Positions 6,766 through 16,598 of a DNA stretch of 64,000 nucleotides are shown one piece after another. Every line of letters starts with the position of its first letter. Within the stretch, counting starts at the first letter, position 1. The stretch comes from Alistipes sp. (GTDB lineage Bacteria; Bacteroidota; Bacteroidia; Bacteroidales; Rikenellaceae), in contig JAFSDP010000011.1 of assembly GCA_017436185.1 (NCBI GenBank), positions 79,642 through 143,641 of the forward strand, written 5' to 3'. The notes below the pieces were generated by a model. That model worked only from the letters and a program-made list of their open reading frames with translations, was not told the DNA's origin and did no database searches. The position numbers and the translations under genes are program-made.

Positions 6766-9700
6766 ATGGTAAGAAAACTTGTACTATCGTTAGTGGCTGT
6801 TTTGGGTGTATTCGCAATGGCGATCGCTCAGAACAAGCAGGTCAGCGGTACAGTTACCACCGCGGACGGTGCTCCTGTTGCAGGTGCAACGATTATCGTT
6901 GATGGTACCACGACCGGTACGACCACTGGTGCAGATGGTAAGTTTGCGATTTCGGCTCCGGCAAACGGTAAGCTGAACGTATCGTTTATCGGTTACGAGT
7001 CGCAGCAGGTATCGATTGCCGGCAAGACCAATGTGTCGATTGCGCTGGTTGAGGATACCCACGCTATTGACGACGTAGTAGTCGTTGCCTTCGGTACGGC
7101 CAAGAAGGAGGCCTTTACCGGTTCGGCAAAGGTGATTAAGTCGGACGACATCGCCAAGACGCAGTCGTCGAACCTGACGGACGCACTGGTAGGTAAGGTT
7201 GCTGGTGTTCAGTTTACGTCGGCTTCGGGTCGTCTGGGTGCAGGTCAGACCTTGACCATCCGTGGTACCGGTTCGATCAACGCCGGTAACTCGCCTCTCT
7301 ATGTGGTTGATGGTGTCCCCTACGAGGGTGATATCAACAACATCAACTCGGCCGATATCGAGTCGATGACCATCCTGAAGGATGCCGCTTCGAATGCCCT
7401 GTATGGTGCTCGTGGTGCCAATGGTGTGATTATGATCACGACCAAGAAGGCCAAGGTGGGCGATGCAGTCGTTACGTTCGATGGTAAGTGGGGTGTCAAT
7501 ACGCGCGCTCTGCGTAACTACGACATCACCGACGAGGCCGGTGAGTATTATGAGTTCCACCACAAGGCCCTGATGAACTATCGTACGATGGCCAGCAAGT
7601 GGAGCCCCGAGGAGGCTTACGCTTGGGCTAGCTCGACGCTGACGTCGGATGGCGCCGGTGGTCTGGCTTACAACGTGTTCACGATTCCCGAGGGTCAGAA
7701 CCTCGTCGGTACGAACGGCAAGCTCAACCCGCTGGCTACGGAGGGTCGTCTGGTACACTACAATGGCCAGGACTTCTTCCTCAAGCCCGATAACTGGGTA
7801 GATGAGATTTATGGTTCGTCGTTCCGTCAGGAGTACAACGTGAACGTAGCCGGTGCTACCGATCGTTCGAACTTCTACGCTTCGATGGGTTACCTGGACA
7901 ACACGGGTGTGATCGAGGGCTCGAATATGGAGCGTATCACGGCTCGTCTGCGTGCCGACTACCAGGCCAAGGAGTGGCTGAAGGTAGGTGGTAACTTCAC
8001 CTACACCCACTTCGACTGGAACAACGGTTTCAGCAACGAGGGTGCTTCGGATGGTGGTAACGCCTTTGCTACGGCAATGCGTATGGCTCCTATCTATCCG
8101 CTCTATATGCGTGATGGTAATGGCAACATTATGATCGACGAGTATGGTTTCCAGATGTATGACTTCGGTGATGGCCGCAACGGTGGTTCGATGCGTCGTC
8201 AGGCCGATATGGAGAACGACCTGCAGAACCTGACGCTGAACAAGAGCAACAACGAGGGTAACGCCTTCTCGGCCAGCGGTTTCGCTGAGTTCAAGCTCTA
8301 TGACGGTCTGAAGCTGACCATCAATGGTAACGTAACGCTCGACGAGACGCGTTCGACCTCGCTGCGTAACCCCTACTACGGTCAGTTTGCCGTATCGGGT
8401 GGTGTGCTTTCGAAGGGTCACGATCGTTCGATTGCCTACAACTTCCAGCAGCTGTTGAACTACAACAAGAGCTTCGGCAAGCACAACGTAGATTTGCTGC
8501 TCGGTCACGAGTCGTACAACCTTCAGAGCTACTCGCTTGGTGCTACGAAGAGTGGTATGTTCTCGCCCAGCTACCTTGAGTTGAACGGTATGGTTACCGA
8601 TATGGCTTCGGCATCGTCGGGTAAGGCTGAGTACAACAACGAGGGTTACTTCTTCCGTGGTCAGTACAACTTCGACGAGCGTGTATTCGTTTCGGGTTCG
8701 TACCGTCGCGATGCTTCGTCGCGCTTCCACCCCGATAACCGTTGGGGTAACTTCTGGTCGGTAGGTGCCGCCTGGATTCTGAGCAAGGAGAGCTGGTACA
8801 ATGTGGATTGGCTCAATATGCTGAAGGTGAAGGCTTCGTATGGTTCGCAGGGTAACGACAACATCGGTTCGTACTACTACACCGACTACTATTCGATTGA
8901 GAATGATGGTAGCGGTGGTGTAACCACGATTTTGGCTCGCAAGGGTAACAAGGATATTACGTGGGAGACCAACTCGAACCTCAACGTAGGTGTTGAGTTT
9001 GGCTTGTGGAAAGATCGCCTCTATGGTGGTATCGACTTCTTCAACCGTAAGACCACCGATATGCTCTTCTCGTTGGCTGTTCCTGTTGAGGCCGGTGGTT
9101 ACAGCTCGATTATGACCAACGTAGGTGATATGCGCAACCGCGGTATCGAGATTGAGTTGGGTGGTGACATCATCCGCAAGAAGGACTTCGTTTGGAGCGT
9201 AAACCTGAATATGACGCACTACAAGAACGAGGTTACCAAGCTGCCCGATCAGTACAAGGATACCCCGACCAGCGATGGTAAGCATATGGGTCGTATCAAT
9301 GGTGGCTACTTCTTGGCTGAGGGTATGTCGTACTACGAGATGTATCGTCCTTCGTATGCCGGTGTAAATCAGGAGACCGGTGAGTCGCAGTGGTACTACT
9401 GGAAGGATGTTAAGGTAGGCGAGGAGCAGAAGGTTGAGAATGGTGTTCCCGTTGTAGATGCCGAGGGTAACCCCGTAATGGTACCTATTATGGAGAAGCA
9501 GCGTGATATTACGACCGACTATTCGACGGCTTCGACCTATGGTCGTGAGCTGCAGGGTTGCGCTCTGCCCGACCTCTATGGTGGTTTCGGTACGTCGTTG
9601 CAGTGGAAGGGTCTCGATTTCTCGGCTCAGTTCACCTATCAGATTGGTGGTCAGGCTTATGACTCGGGTTATGCTTACTATATGTCGTCGCCCACGGGTC

Positions 9701-10059
9701 TGTCGGACGGTTCGCCCTATCACCGCGACCTGTTGAATGCTTGGACGCCCGAGAACGCTTCGTCGAACATTCCTCGTTTCGCTTATAACGATAACTATTC
9801 GTCGGCCGGTTCGGACCGCTTCCTCACGGATGCTTCGTACCTGAACATTCAGAACATCACGTTGGGTTACACGCTGCCCCAGAAGTGGACCAAGAAGTTC
9901 CTGGTGAACAAGCTCCGCATCTATGTATCGTGCGACAACGTATGGTATTGGTCGAAGCGTCAGGGTATGGATCCTCGTCAGAGCATCAGCGGTGCTACGA
10001 GCCCCTACTACCACGCTCCCGTTCGCACCTTTACGGGCGGTGTTTCGGTTTCGTTCTAA
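6766..10059 (+). CDS. SusC/RagA-family TonB-linked outer-membrane transporter
   Basis: A 1097-residue protein. It has a signal peptide of about 22 residues ending AIAQ, then a carboxypeptidase-D-like regulatory domain (about 24-100). A TonB-box-like region (DDVVVVAFGTAKKEAFTGS, about 102-120) and a plug domain with LYVVDGVPY and the late-plug LKDAASNALYGARGANG signature follow. The rest is a beta-barrel ending in phenylalanine. SusC proteins import oligomers, usually glycans, with the partner SusD lid. It is 21 bases upstream of the susD-like gene. No glycoside hydrolase, sensor or sigma/anti-sigma pair lies nearby, so the substrate cannot be inferred; peptides or host-derived ligands are also possible. 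Confidence 0.95.
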   Translation: MVRKLVLSLVAVLGVFAMAIAQNKQVSGTVTTADGAPVAGATIIVDGTTTGTTTGADGKFAISAPANGKLNVSFIGYESQQVSIAGKTNVSIALVEDTHAIDDVVVVAFGTAKKEAFTGSAKVIKSDDIAKTQSSNLTDALVGKVAGVQFTSASGRLGAGQTLTIRGTGSINAGNSPLYVVDGVPYEGDINNINSADIESMTILKDAASNALYGARGANGVIMITTKKAKVGDAVVTFDGKWGVNTRALRNYDITDEAGEYYEFHHKALMNYRTMASKWSPEEAYAWASSTLTSDGAGGLAYNVFTIPEGQNLVGTNGKLNPLATEGRLVHYNGQDFFLKPDNWVDEIYGSSFRQEYNVNVAGATDRSNFYASMGYLDNTGVIEGSNMERITARLRADYQAKEWLKVGGNFTYTHFDWNNGFSNEGASDGGNAFATAMRMAPIYPLYMRDGNGNIMIDEYGFQMYDFGDGRNGGSMRRQADMENDLQNLTLNKSNNEGNAFSASGFAEFKLYDGLKLTINGNVTLDETRSTSLRNPYYGQFAVSGGVLSKGHDRSIAYNFQQLLNYNKSFGKHNVDLLLGHESYNLQSYSLGATKSGMFSPSYLELNGMVTDMASASSGKAEYNNEGYFFRGQYNFDERVFVSGSYRRDASSRFHPDNRWGNFWSVGAAWILSKESWYNVDWLNMLKVKASYGSQGNDNIGSYYYTDYYSIENDGSGGVTTILARKGNKDITWETNSNLNVGVEFGLWKDRLYGGIDFFNRKTTDMLFSLAVPVEAGGYSSIMTNVGDMRNRGIEIELGGDIIRKKDFVWSVNLNMTHYKNEVTKLPDQYKDTPTSDGKHMGRINGGYFLAEGMSYYEMYRPSYAGVNQETGESQWYYWKDVKVGEEQKVENGVPVVDAEGNPVMVPIMEKQRDITTDYSTASTYGRELQGCALPDLYGGFGTSLQWKGLDFSAQFTYQIGGQAYDSGYAYYMSSPTGLSDGSPYHRDLLNAWTPENASSNIPRFAYNDNYSSAGSDRFLTDASYLNIQNITLGYTLPQKWTKKFLVNKLRIYVSCDNVWYWSKRQGMDPRQSISGATSPYYHAPVRTFTGGVSVSF

Positions 10060-10080
10060 TCTCAAAAACCGTAGAAGAAT

Positions 10081-11805
10081 ATGAAAACAAACAATATATT
10101 TAAGTTCATTGCTGTAGCTCTGTGCTCTGCAGTGTTGCTGACGAGTTGCGCAGAGGAGACCTTCCCCGAGAATGGCTATGCAGTCAACGATCAGATTGGT
10201 GAGTCGCCCTTTGCCACCGGTGGTGTGTTGTCGGCTATTCCTACCATCCTGATGAGCAACTACACCACGATTCTTGGTGAGCACGTTGAGTTTGGTTATA
10301 TGGGTTTGGCTGGCGGTCTGGACCGTTTGACCGGTGATATGTTCCCCGTATCGGGTTCGATGGACGGCGGTAACCCCTACTACGACCGTTGGCAGTTTGC
10401 CACCTATCCCTGTACGCTGCTGTGGCTGAACAATACCAGCTACGCTTCGATGTGGTACTACAAGAGCTACTATCAGTTCATCTTCACGGCCAACTCGGCT
10501 ATTTCGGTGCTTGCCGCTGCCGAGACTCCCGGTGCTGAGCTGGGTGTAGCGTTGGCTTATCGTGCTATGATTTACTCGGATATGGCTCGTCTGTACGATC
10601 CTCTGCACGCTGTTGGTGATCCCAACGCTCCCGCAGGTTACGAGATTAAGCCCGAGGTTGTGGGTCTGACTGTTCCTCTGATTACGGAGAACACCACGCA
10701 GGATGAGATGGAGAACAACCCCCGTCTGCCTCGTGAGCAGATGTGGGCCTACATCCTCAACGACCTGAACAAGGCCGAGGAGTTGATGATTGCCGATGCT
10801 TCTTATACGCGTCCGACGATTGGTATTCCCAACCTGGCCGTAGTATATGGTCTGAAGGCTCGTGCTTACCTCTGGTTGGGTGGTCTCGATGGCAACTACG
10901 GTGCTGTTGTTGTTCCCGGCCAGGCCGAGGAGATTTCGGTGGAGGTTCCGACCGGTAACGATGCTTACCGCAAGGCTGCCGAGTATGCTCGCAAGGCAAT
11001 CACCGAGTCGGGTTGCTCGATTATGAGCGAGGCTCAGTGGTTGGATCCTATGACCGGTTTCTGCGTTGCCAACAACTCGTGGATGATGGGTCTGTGCCAA
11101 TCGACCGATACGGTTATCGGTAACCTCTACTCGTGGACGGCTCATATGTCGCTCGAGGCTATCTGGGGTTACGGTTATGGCTCGCAGCCCGGTGTTTCGA
11201 ACAAGTTCTACGAGCGTATCAACCCTGCCGACTTCCGTCGCAAGAACATCGTTTCGCCCGATCGTAACTGGGCCGCTTTCCAGCCCTACACGAACCTGAC
11301 CGAGGATGAGTTCAACGGTAGCGAGAATTCGCCCATTGCTCCTTATGCTTGGGGTAAGTTCCACACCAACGGCGGTGAGAAGTTCGACTACTCGAAGGGT
11401 AACGTAACCGACATTCCGCTGATGCGTGTTGAGGAGATGTACCTGATCGAGGCCGAGGCTACGGCTCACTACGACGAGGCTACGGGTAAGTCGCTGATCG
11501 AGAGCTTTATGGCTAACCGTGCTCCGGGTTACGCTTGCACGTCGCGCGATGTTGTTGAGGAGATCATCTTCCAGAAGCGTGTTGAGTTCTGGGGTGAGGG
11601 TGTCGTTATCTACGATATGAAGCGTATGGACATTGGTTGGAGCAATGCAGACAATACGAACTCGCCTGTTTACAACCGCATTACGACCGTTGGTCGTGCA
11701 CCCTGGTGGAACTTCACCCTGCCCGAGTCGGCAGAGCAGATGAATGCCGGTATTCGCGGTTTGAACAACCCGAATCCTTGTGGCACCTATATTTCGAATG
11801 ACTAA
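10081..11805 (+). CDS. SusD/RagB-family surface lipoprotein
   Basis: A 574-residue lipoprotein with the lipobox LLTSC (cysteine 23) followed by acidic residues (AEETFPE), a pattern that favours export to the cell surface in Bacteroidota. The helical SusD/RagB fold is supported by its placement behind SusC, the tetratricopeptide-like AYRAMIYSDMARLYD stretch and the late LMRVEEMYLIEAEA motif, which is very typical of the family. It should bind the substrate and close over the SusC barrel. The next gene starts 15 bases later. Confidence 0.95.
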   Translation: MKTNNIFKFIAVALCSAVLLTSCAEETFPENGYAVNDQIGESPFATGGVLSAIPTILMSNYTTILGEHVEFGYMGLAGGLDRLTGDMFPVSGSMDGGNPYYDRWQFATYPCTLLWLNNTSYASMWYYKSYYQFIFTANSAISVLAAAETPGAELGVALAYRAMIYSDMARLYDPLHAVGDPNAPAGYEIKPEVVGLTVPLITENTTQDEMENNPRLPREQMWAYILNDLNKAEELMIADASYTRPTIGIPNLAVVYGLKARAYLWLGGLDGNYGAVVVPGQAEEISVEVPTGNDAYRKAAEYARKAITESGCSIMSEAQWLDPMTGFCVANNSWMMGLCQSTDTVIGNLYSWTAHMSLEAIWGYGYGSQPGVSNKFYERINPADFRRKNIVSPDRNWAAFQPYTNLTEDEFNGSENSPIAPYAWGKFHTNGGEKFDYSKGNVTDIPLMRVEEMYLIEAEATAHYDEATGKSLIESFMANRAPGYACTSRDVVEEIIFQKRVEFWGEGVVIYDMKRMDIGWSNADNTNSPVYNRITTVGRAPWWNFTLPESAEQMNAGIRGLNNPNPCGTYISND

Positions 11806-11819
11806 AACAGTGTAAAACC

Positions 11820-13571
11820 ATGAAAAGTCTTAAGATATTCTTTTTGAGCGCACTCGTTGCTACGGCGGGCCTCTTCACGGCTTGTTCGGAGGACTACGAT
11901 TGGAGCGCAGGTGAGCTGGCCGAGGGCCCGCAGGCCTATTTCTCGGCTGACGTTCAGACGAGCTACACGGTTAGCGCTGAAGATACGTCGGTAACGCTTC
12001 CTGTTCTGCGTATCGAGACTGACGGTGCTTTGGATGTACCCGTATTGGCTACCTTCGCCGAGGGTGAGGAGGGTCTGTTCAATGTTCCCGCAAGCGTTGC
12101 TTTCGCTGACGGTGAGAAGTCGGCTTTGATCGACGTAACCTTCGCTTTTGCCGATCTTACCCCGGGTAAGAGCTACTCGTTCAGCCTTACGCTCGACGAT
12201 CCTACGCTGACGACCCCCTATGGTAACTCGCAGGTTGGTCTGACGATTGCTGTTCCCGAGCCCTATGTACTGCTGGGTAAGGGTTTGATTCGTGACGATA
12301 TCATTACCTCTTTGTTCAGTGTTGATAACGTTGAGTGGGAGGTTGAGATCTACGAGAACACCAACCAACCGGGTTACATCTTCCTCAAGAATGCCTACAC
12401 GTCGCTCTATCCCTACAACGAGCCGGGTGACTATGTGACCGAGGATAAGTATTTTGTAGTTAATATCGCTGATCCCAACCGAGTTATTATCCCGAAGCAG
12501 GGTCTGGGTATGGACTGGAATCCTACCGAGTATGGTGAGTTCATCGTTGGTACCACCGCTCCCGGTACGCTGAAGGACAACATCATTACCTTCCCCGTGA
12601 AAGGTCTGTTGGTAGGTATGATGATCTACTCGGAGGGTGATTTTGGTTGGTATGCCAATACCAATGGCCTGTTCCGTATTGCTCTGCCCGGTGCTGTGCT
12701 GACCGACTTTACGATGGAGGCTGCTTATGCCGGTTTCCGTGCATGGGTTGATGGCTCGACCTTCCCCATCGTAGCTGTTGCTTCGGAGGAGGATACCGAC
12801 GTTGCTTCGCTTGCCTTCTCGTTCGTCGAGGGTGACATCACGGCCGACTTTGCCGCTGAGGCTGAGGCTATTGCTGCCGATCCGAAGAACAAGGCCGAGT
12901 TCACGATGGAGGAGGATGGTCTGCGCTTCGCTGAGTGTATGTCGCCCGAGTCGCTGGAGGGTGGCAAGGTTTACACCTGCGTAGTTGTTCCCTACGACGC
13001 TGATGGTGAAGCCGCTGTTGATAGCGCAATCGCCGTTGCGTTCTACTTCCCCGGTGTGGGTGCTTCGGAGGCTCCCGAGTGCCAAGTAGCTGCTAAGATG
13101 GGCTACGTGAGCGAGTATGTACCCGACTATTCGGCCAACTATCCCGATGATACCTATCTGTTCTGGATGATCGAGGGTCAGGAGCTGAAGGAGGTTTATC
13201 TGGCCGGCTTCTTCGCTCAGGGTACGATCGATGGTATGATTGCTCAGTATGTTGATACGGGTGCGATGACCCTGGAGGAGTTCTACGATCTCTTCGTAGA
13301 GTCGAACGGTGAGCTGCTCGATCAGGACTTTATGGACGAGCTCGACCAGTACGGTTACACTTGGAACATCGTGGGTAAGCTGCCCGCCGACACGGCTGTT
13401 GAGGCTCTGGTGAAGGCTGTGAACATCTACGGTTCGGTAGGTTTCGCCCGTATGGAGGGTAAGACCAAGCCCGCCGCTACCGAGGCTACGCTGAATGGCA
13501 AGGGCGCTCTGGTATTCGACCAGACGGTTTCGAACCAGTTCACGCTCAAGTCGGTTAAGTGGGTGAAGTAA
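11820..13571 (+). CDS. Surface lipoprotein of the SusCD operon (SusE/F-position)
   Basis: A 583-residue lipoprotein with lipobox LFTAC (cysteine 22) and directly after it SEDYD, matching the acidic lipoprotein export signal for the surface. Residues about 35-140 resemble a Calx-beta or other Ig-like fold (PVLRIETDGALDVPV, then SFSLTLDD). The remainder has no recognised domain. As third gene of the operon it occupies the place of SusE/SusF-like glycan-binding proteins; a substrate-binding role is inferred from position. A terminator closes the operon. Confidence 0.8.
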   Translation: MKSLKIFFLSALVATAGLFTACSEDYDWSAGELAEGPQAYFSADVQTSYTVSAEDTSVTLPVLRIETDGALDVPVLATFAEGEEGLFNVPASVAFADGEKSALIDVTFAFADLTPGKSYSFSLTLDDPTLTTPYGNSQVGLTIAVPEPYVLLGKGLIRDDIITSLFSVDNVEWEVEIYENTNQPGYIFLKNAYTSLYPYNEPGDYVTEDKYFVVNIADPNRVIIPKQGLGMDWNPTEYGEFIVGTTAPGTLKDNIITFPVKGLLVGMMIYSEGDFGWYANTNGLFRIALPGAVLTDFTMEAAYAGFRAWVDGSTFPIVAVASEEDTDVASLAFSFVEGDITADFAAEAEAIAADPKNKAEFTMEEDGLRFAECMSPESLEGGKVYTCVVVPYDADGEAAVDSAIAVAFYFPGVGASEAPECQVAAKMGYVSEYVPDYSANYPDDTYLFWMIEGQELKEVYLAGFFAQGTIDGMIAQYVDTGAMTLEEFYDLFVESNGELLDQDFMDELDQYGYTWNIVGKLPADTAVEALVKAVNIYGSVGFARMEGKTKPAATEATLNGKGALVFDQTVSNQFTLKSVKWVK

Positions 13572-13594
13572 TCACTTCCAATACCAACTTTTTT

Positions 13595-13629
13595 AGAGGG
13601 TTTCCCGCACGGGAGGCCCTCTTTTTTTA
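13595..13629 (+). terminator. Terminator of the SusCD operon
   Basis: GAGGG (13596-13600) pairs with CCCTC (13617-13621), enclosing a second CCC/GGG stem, followed by a run of seven T. Confidence 0.8.
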
Positions 13630-13712
13630 TCCCCTTTTCTATCTCAAAGGTGCCGCTATGTGCCCGTTGGCGGGGCTAAAAGTGGGGCGATGACCCAATA
13701 AAAGGCCCGAGT

Positions 13713-13743
13713 TTTGCGTTTCGTAGAAAAATAACTACTTTTG
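13713..13743 (+). promoter_or_regulatory. Promoter of porX-like gene
   Basis: TTTG (13713-13716), 19 bases, then TACTTTTG (13736-13743), 20 bases ahead of the ATG. Confidence 0.7.
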
Positions 13744-13763
13744 TGGATGTAAAACGCTGAACT

Positions 13764-15314
13764 ATGGTACGCATTCTTTGGGTCGATGACGAGGTGGAAC
13801 TCCTCAAACCGCACGTGCTCTTCCTTCGTCAGAAGGGCTACGAGGTCGATACCTGCAACAATGGCTACGACGCCATCGATATGGTTTCGGAGGGGGCCTA
13901 CGACCTGATTATTTTGGATGAGATGATGCCCGGTATGACGGGTCTGGAGACACTTCCCCAAATCAAGGAGGTGCGCCCCACCACGCCCGTCATTATGGTG
14001 ACGAAGAGCGAGGAGGAGAACATTATGGACAAGGCCATCGGCTCGAAGATTGCCGACTACATCATCAAGCCCGTCAATCCGAACCAGGTGTTGCTCTCCA
14101 TCAAGAAGAATGTCCACCAGCAGCAGCTCGTCACCGAGCAGACCACGGCCGACTACCGCTCCGAGTTCGGACGCCTCTCGGCCTCGTTGCAGATGGCCGA
14201 CACCTTCTCGGATTGGTGTTCGCTCTACCGCCGCCTGACGGCCTGGGAGATTGAGCTTGACGGCTCGACCGACAGCGGCATCAAGGAGATTTTGTCCTAT
14301 CAGAAGAACGAGGCCAACCAGGAGTTTTCGAAGTTTGTGCGTCGCAACTACTACAACTGGATCAATCGTCGCACGGAGGATATTCCCGTGATGTCGCACA
14401 CGCTGATGCGCAGCGAGATTTTTCCCATCGTCGAGCAGAGTGAGAAGACCACCGTGCTGTTGATCGATAACTTCCGCTACGACCAGTGGCGTGCCATCTC
14501 GTCGCTCCTGCGTGGTTTTTACAACGTCGAGCGGGAGGATTTCTATTGCGCCATCCTGCCCACCGCCACCCAATATGCCCGCAACGCCATCTTTGCCGGT
14601 CTGATGCCGCTGGCCATCGACCGCCTGATGCCCGACCGTTGGCTCAACGACAACGAGCAGGGGGGCAAAAACCAATACGAGGAGGAGTTCCTGCGCCGCC
14701 TGATGACCCAGTGCGGCAAGTCGTGGAAGATGACCTTCGACAAGTTGGTGCGCCCCGAGCAGGGTCGAAAGCTCATTGACAACATCCGTCGCCTCTACGA
14801 TGCCGACCTCTCGGTGGTGGTCTATAACTTCCTGGACATCCTCTCGCACGCCCGTACCGAGACTGACATTGTGCGTGAGCTGACCGAAAACGAGGCGGCC
14901 TTCCGCTCGCTGACCCGTTCGTGGTTCGAACATTCGGACCTGTTTGAGTTGCTGAAGTTGCTCTCCGAAGAGGGCCACACGGTCGTCATCACCTCCGATC
15001 ACGGTACGATTCGTGTCGATAATCCGGTGCGTGTGACGGGCGATCGGGAGACCTCGTCGAACCTGCGCTACAAGACGGGTCGCAACCTCCAATACAACGC
15101 CCGTGAGGTCTATGAGGTGCAGCGTCCCGAGGATATTCAGCTGCCGTCGGGAAACCTCTCGTCGAGCTACATTTTTGCCTACAACCGCGATTTTCTGGTC
15201 TATAACAACGACGCCAATCGCTATGTACGCTATTACCGCAACACCTTCCAGCACGGCGGCATCTCGATGGAGGAGATGATTGTGCCGCTGCTGGTGCTTA
15301 AACCCAAGAGATAA
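13764..15314 (+). CDS. porX: PorX-type response regulator with PglZ domain
   Basis: A 516-residue protein. The N-terminal receiver domain (1-120) has acidic D8/D9, phospho-acceptor D52 in LDEMMPG, T80 and the YIIKP lysine at 102. The long C-terminal part is a PglZ domain of the alkaline-phosphatase superfamily, with VLLIDNFRYDQW and VVITSDHGTIRVD as metal-site signatures. In Porphyromonas, PorX of this length and layout works with the sensor PorY to control the type IX secretion system and can hydrolyse oligonucleotides. No porY-like kinase is in the window. The stop overlaps the tsaE start by one base (TAATG), so the two are translationally coupled. Confidence 0.9.
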   Translation: MVRILWVDDEVELLKPHVLFLRQKGYEVDTCNNGYDAIDMVSEGAYDLIILDEMMPGMTGLETLPQIKEVRPTTPVIMVTKSEEENIMDKAIGSKIADYIIKPVNPNQVLLSIKKNVHQQQLVTEQTTADYRSEFGRLSASLQMADTFSDWCSLYRRLTAWEIELDGSTDSGIKEILSYQKNEANQEFSKFVRRNYYNWINRRTEDIPVMSHTLMRSEIFPIVEQSEKTTVLLIDNFRYDQWRAISSLLRGFYNVEREDFYCAILPTATQYARNAIFAGLMPLAIDRLMPDRWLNDNEQGGKNQYEEEFLRRLMTQCGKSWKMTFDKLVRPEQGRKLIDNIRRLYDADLSVVVYNFLDILSHARTETDIVRELTENEAAFRSLTRSWFEHSDLFELLKLLSEEGHTVVITSDHGTIRVDNPVRVTGDRETSSNLRYKTGRNLQYNAREVYEVQRPEDIQLPSGNLSSSYIFAYNRDFLVYNNDANRYVRYYRNTFQHGGISMEEMIVPLLVLKPKR

Positions 15315-15730
15315 TGAGAAAAATTCAGATTGAAAGCGAGGAGGAGCTGTCGAAGGTGGCCCGCCTGCTGTTGGATGCGCTGGGCGACCGCACGGTCGTG
15401 GCGCTGCGTGGCGAGATGGGTGCCGGCAAGACCACCCTGGTGCGTGCCATTGCCGAGGAGCTGGGGGTCGAGGATCAGGTGACCAGCCCCACCTTTGCGC
15501 TGGTCAATCAATACGAGGGCAGCGACGGCCAACGCCTCTTCCACTTCGACTTCTACCGTATTGACGACGAGCGTGAGGCCTTCGATTTGGGCTACGAGGA
15601 GTATTTCTACTCGGGCGACCTCTGCCTGGTGGAGTGGCCCGAGAAGATCGAGGGACTGCTACCCGAGGAGTTGGTCGAGCTGCATATCACGGTCGATGGC
15701 CCCACCACTCGCACCTTTGAAATTTACTAA
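15314..15730 (+). CDS. tsaE: tRNA threonylcarbamoyladenosine biosynthesis ATPase TsaE
   Basis: A 138-residue P-loop protein with Walker A GEMGAGKTT (33-41), then SPTFALVNQY and a late VEWPEKIEGLLP stretch, all hallmarks of TsaE. It works with TsaB and TsaD to make t6A at position 37 of tRNAs that read ANN codons. The length is as usual for the family. It overlaps porX by one base. Confidence 0.95.
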   Translation: MRKIQIESEEELSKVARLLLDALGDRTVVALRGEMGAGKTTLVRAIAEELGVEDQVTSPTFALVNQYEGSDGQRLFHFDFYRIDDEREAFDLGYEEYFYSGDLCLVEWPEKIEGLLPEELVELHITVDGPTTRTFEIY

Positions 15731-15759
15731 TTACCCACATCCGAAAAACCAAACACATT

Positions 15760-16155
15760 ATGCAAGAATATACCTCCAAGCAGATTCAGATTCTGCGCCC
15801 CGCCGAGCAGATTTATCAGCTCATCAGCCGTTTCGATAACCTCACCCCCGTACTTCAGGGCCGTGTCGATGATTGGCAGGCCACCGAGGATCGTTGCTCG
15901 TTCAAAGCCAAGGGCTTTGGCGTGACGCTCATTATGGCCGAGCGTGTCGAGCCGAAGCACGTCAAGATTACGGGCGAGGGCGTTCCGATGGATTTTGCCT
16001 TCTGGGTACAGCTGCACAAGGTCTCGGATACGGACACCCGTCTGCGTCTGGTGCTGCATACGGAGCTCAATATGATGATGAAGATGCTCATCGGCTCGAA
16101 GTTGCAGGGGGCACTCGATCAGATTGCCGACGGTTTGCAGCAGGCGATGCGCTAA
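15760..16155 (+). CDS. SRPBCC-fold (START-like) small protein
   Basis: A 131-residue protein. The sequence pattern (an N-terminal strand, the helix AEQIYQLISRFDNLTPVL, alternating strands, and the amphipathic C-terminal helix LQGALDQIADGLQQAM) fits the SRPBCC helix-grip fold. Members bind hydrophobic ligands. This type is common near tsaE in Bacteroidales and has no defined role. It starts 29 bases after tsaE and probably shares its transcript. Confidence 0.7.
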   Translation: MQEYTSKQIQILRPAEQIYQLISRFDNLTPVLQGRVDDWQATEDRCSFKAKGFGVTLIMAERVEPKHVKITGEGVPMDFAFWVQLHKVSDTDTRLRLVLHTELNMMMKMLIGSKLQGALDQIADGLQQAMR

Positions 16156-16222
16156 AGCGGACTGCGGCAACGGCCTATAATATAAGTAAGTGAAAATTAG
16201 CACGAAAAAAAATCTCGGAAAG

Positions 16223-16253
16223 TTGGCGAATATGCAAATTAAGTGTATATTTG
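16223..16253 (+). promoter_or_regulatory. Promoter of the HU-like gene
   Basis: TTG (16223-16225), 20 bases, then TATATTTG (16246-16253); the ATG is at 16300. Confidence 0.65.
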
Positions 16254-16299
16254 CAGACTCAAACGAGCAAAATACATAATTTAATTAAAAAACAAAGAT

Positions 16300-16572
16300 A
16301 TGACTAAGGCAGATATCGTTAGCGAAATCGCTAAGAGCACCGGCGTAGAGAAGGTCCAGGTGATGGCCATCGTTGAGGCCTTTATGGAGAGCGTTAAGGG
16401 TTCGCTGGAGAACGGCGAGAACGTTTACCTCCGTGGTTTTGGTAGCTTCATCGTGAAGAAGCGCGCTGAGAAGGTGGCTCGCAACATCTCGAAGAACACC
16501 ACCATCACCATTCCCGAGCACAACATTCCGGCTTTCAAGCCCGCAAAGAGCTTCGCAGCCAAGGTAAAATAA
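16300..16572 (+). CDS. HU-family DNA-binding protein
   Basis: A 90-residue protein with the full HU/IHF layout: helix pair (MTKADIVSEIAKSTGVEK), GENVYLRGFGSF signature, the flexible arm (ARNISKNTTITIPEHNIPAFKPAK) and a lysine end. The arm carries the conserved proline that intercalates into DNA. It should compact and bend the chromosome. It has its own promoter and is followed after 26 bases by a 30-residue basic protein gene. Confidence 0.95.
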   Translation: MTKADIVSEIAKSTGVEKVQVMAIVEAFMESVKGSLENGENVYLRGFGSFIVKKRAEKVARNISKNTTITIPEHNIPAFKPAKSFAAKVK

Positions 16573-16598
16573 TTGTCTAACCATTAACATTTAAGACT

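Noticed and set aside
6790..11469. A 1559-codon open frame on the strand opposite the susC/susD genes
   Set aside because: It is a shadow caused by the strong codon bias of the two real genes; it is arginine/threonine/leucine-rich, has no recognisable domain and runs across both genes.
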